NCBI GenBank assembly: GCA_002690455.1
Contig: NZET01000028.1
Coordinates: 1 to 64,000 of the forward strand
Length of the DNA: 64,000 nucleotides
Reading direction: 5' to 3'
DNA from: Kiloniella sp.
GTDB taxonomy: Bacteria > Pseudomonadota > Alphaproteobacteria > UBA7985
The position numbers were made by a program, and so were the translations under genes. How positions within the stretch are numbered: the first letter of the stretch is position 1; every line of letters starts with the position of its first letter. Below are positions 63,890 through 64,000 of the stretch, in pieces. The notes below the pieces were generated by a model. The model was not told the DNA's origin, did not search any database, and saw nothing but the letters and a program-made list of their open reading frames with translations.

Positions 63890-64000
63890 TGAGCCTGTTG
63901 ATTATCCAGATCCTCGCAGCCTCTATGCTGCTGGCCACGCCGCTGCTGCTGGCTGCCATCGGTGAGCTGGTGGTGGAGAAATCCGGAGTCATCAACCTCG
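63889..64000 (+). CDS. second BMP-type ABC permease, N-terminal part (cut by window end)
   Basis: The ATG shares one base with the stop of the previous permease. The 37 codons visible read SLLIIQILAASMLLATPLLL then IGELVVEKSGVINL, the typical start of the second permease of this transporter family (GE...E+SGVINLG). The rest lies outside the window. Confidence 0.88.
   Translation, partial: MSLLIIQILAASMLLATPLLLAAIGELVVEKSGVINL

Overview
This window is a stretch of chromosomal, mostly housekeeping DNA from an alphaproteobacterium. The evidence is a circularly permuted two-piece tmRNA gene beside an alpha-type SspB adaptor, an ATP12-type F1-ATPase assembly chaperone, UvrA without its first zinc finger, serC-serA-serB and ilvB-ilvN-ilvC/leuA blocks, and a GyrA/ParE pair of alphaproteobacterial type. 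Base composition is moderately GC-rich throughout. I see no prophage, insertion sequence, CRISPR array or obvious island. The family is not resolved; a Rhodospirillales-like marine lineage would fit but is a guess.

Layout: 1-7 kb carries the end of ssb, then gyrA, coaD and uvrA (+ strand), followed by a 519-base non-coding stretch rich in short inverted repeats. 7.4-10.5 kb has a TylF-like methyltransferase just downstream of tRNA-His (- strand), then glnB-glnA with a strong terminator. 10.7-13.3 kb is a three-gene membrane operon of unknown function (DUF2157, DUF4401, GDYXXLXY). 13.4-17.7 kb has parE, an alpha/beta hydrolase and a DEAD-box helicase. 18-24.7 kb is the elongasome operon mreB-mreC-mreD-mrdA-rodA with a MaoC-like hydratase gene fused on by a 4-base overlap. 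24.9-29 kb has a DUF1638 and corrinoid-protein pair, an AEC transporter and an FAD-linked oxidase. 29-32.6 kb is serC-serA-serB, a complete serine pathway in one overlapping operon. 32.8-39.7 kb has a 2Fe-2S ferredoxin, leuA with a likely leucine leader peptide, ilvB-ilvN-ilvC and miaA. 39.7-45.7 kb is an envelope quality-control block (Do protease, HflC, HflK, CPBP protease) plus thyX. 45.7-46.7 kb is ssrA and sspB. 46.6-57.5 kb holds a DUF429-like/RHH divergent pair, a large AsmA-like protein, pccB, and a tightly overlapping operon of rarA, crcB, a pseudouridine synthase, a HAD phosphatase and ATP12. 57.7-64 kb has a second Do protease, pdxA, an EamA transporter and the start of a BMP-type nucleoside/sugar ABC transporter that runs off the window.

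The most useful non-standard signals are: the permuted ssrA gene whose two halves can be paired by eye, next to the adaptor that delivers its tagged products to ClpXP; a leucine-rich leader peptide ending in a hairpin before leuA; an orphan rightward terminator with a promoter-like sequence just upstream (candidate small RNA, 41.5 kb); a perfect 17-bp inverted repeat straddling the stop codon of maoC; and a corrinoid protein/DUF1638 pair with no methyltransferase nearby. I found no clear new multi-gene defence or metabolic system. The nearest things to an uncharacterised system are the DUF2157/DUF4401/GDYXXLXY triad and the corrinoid/DUF1638 pair.
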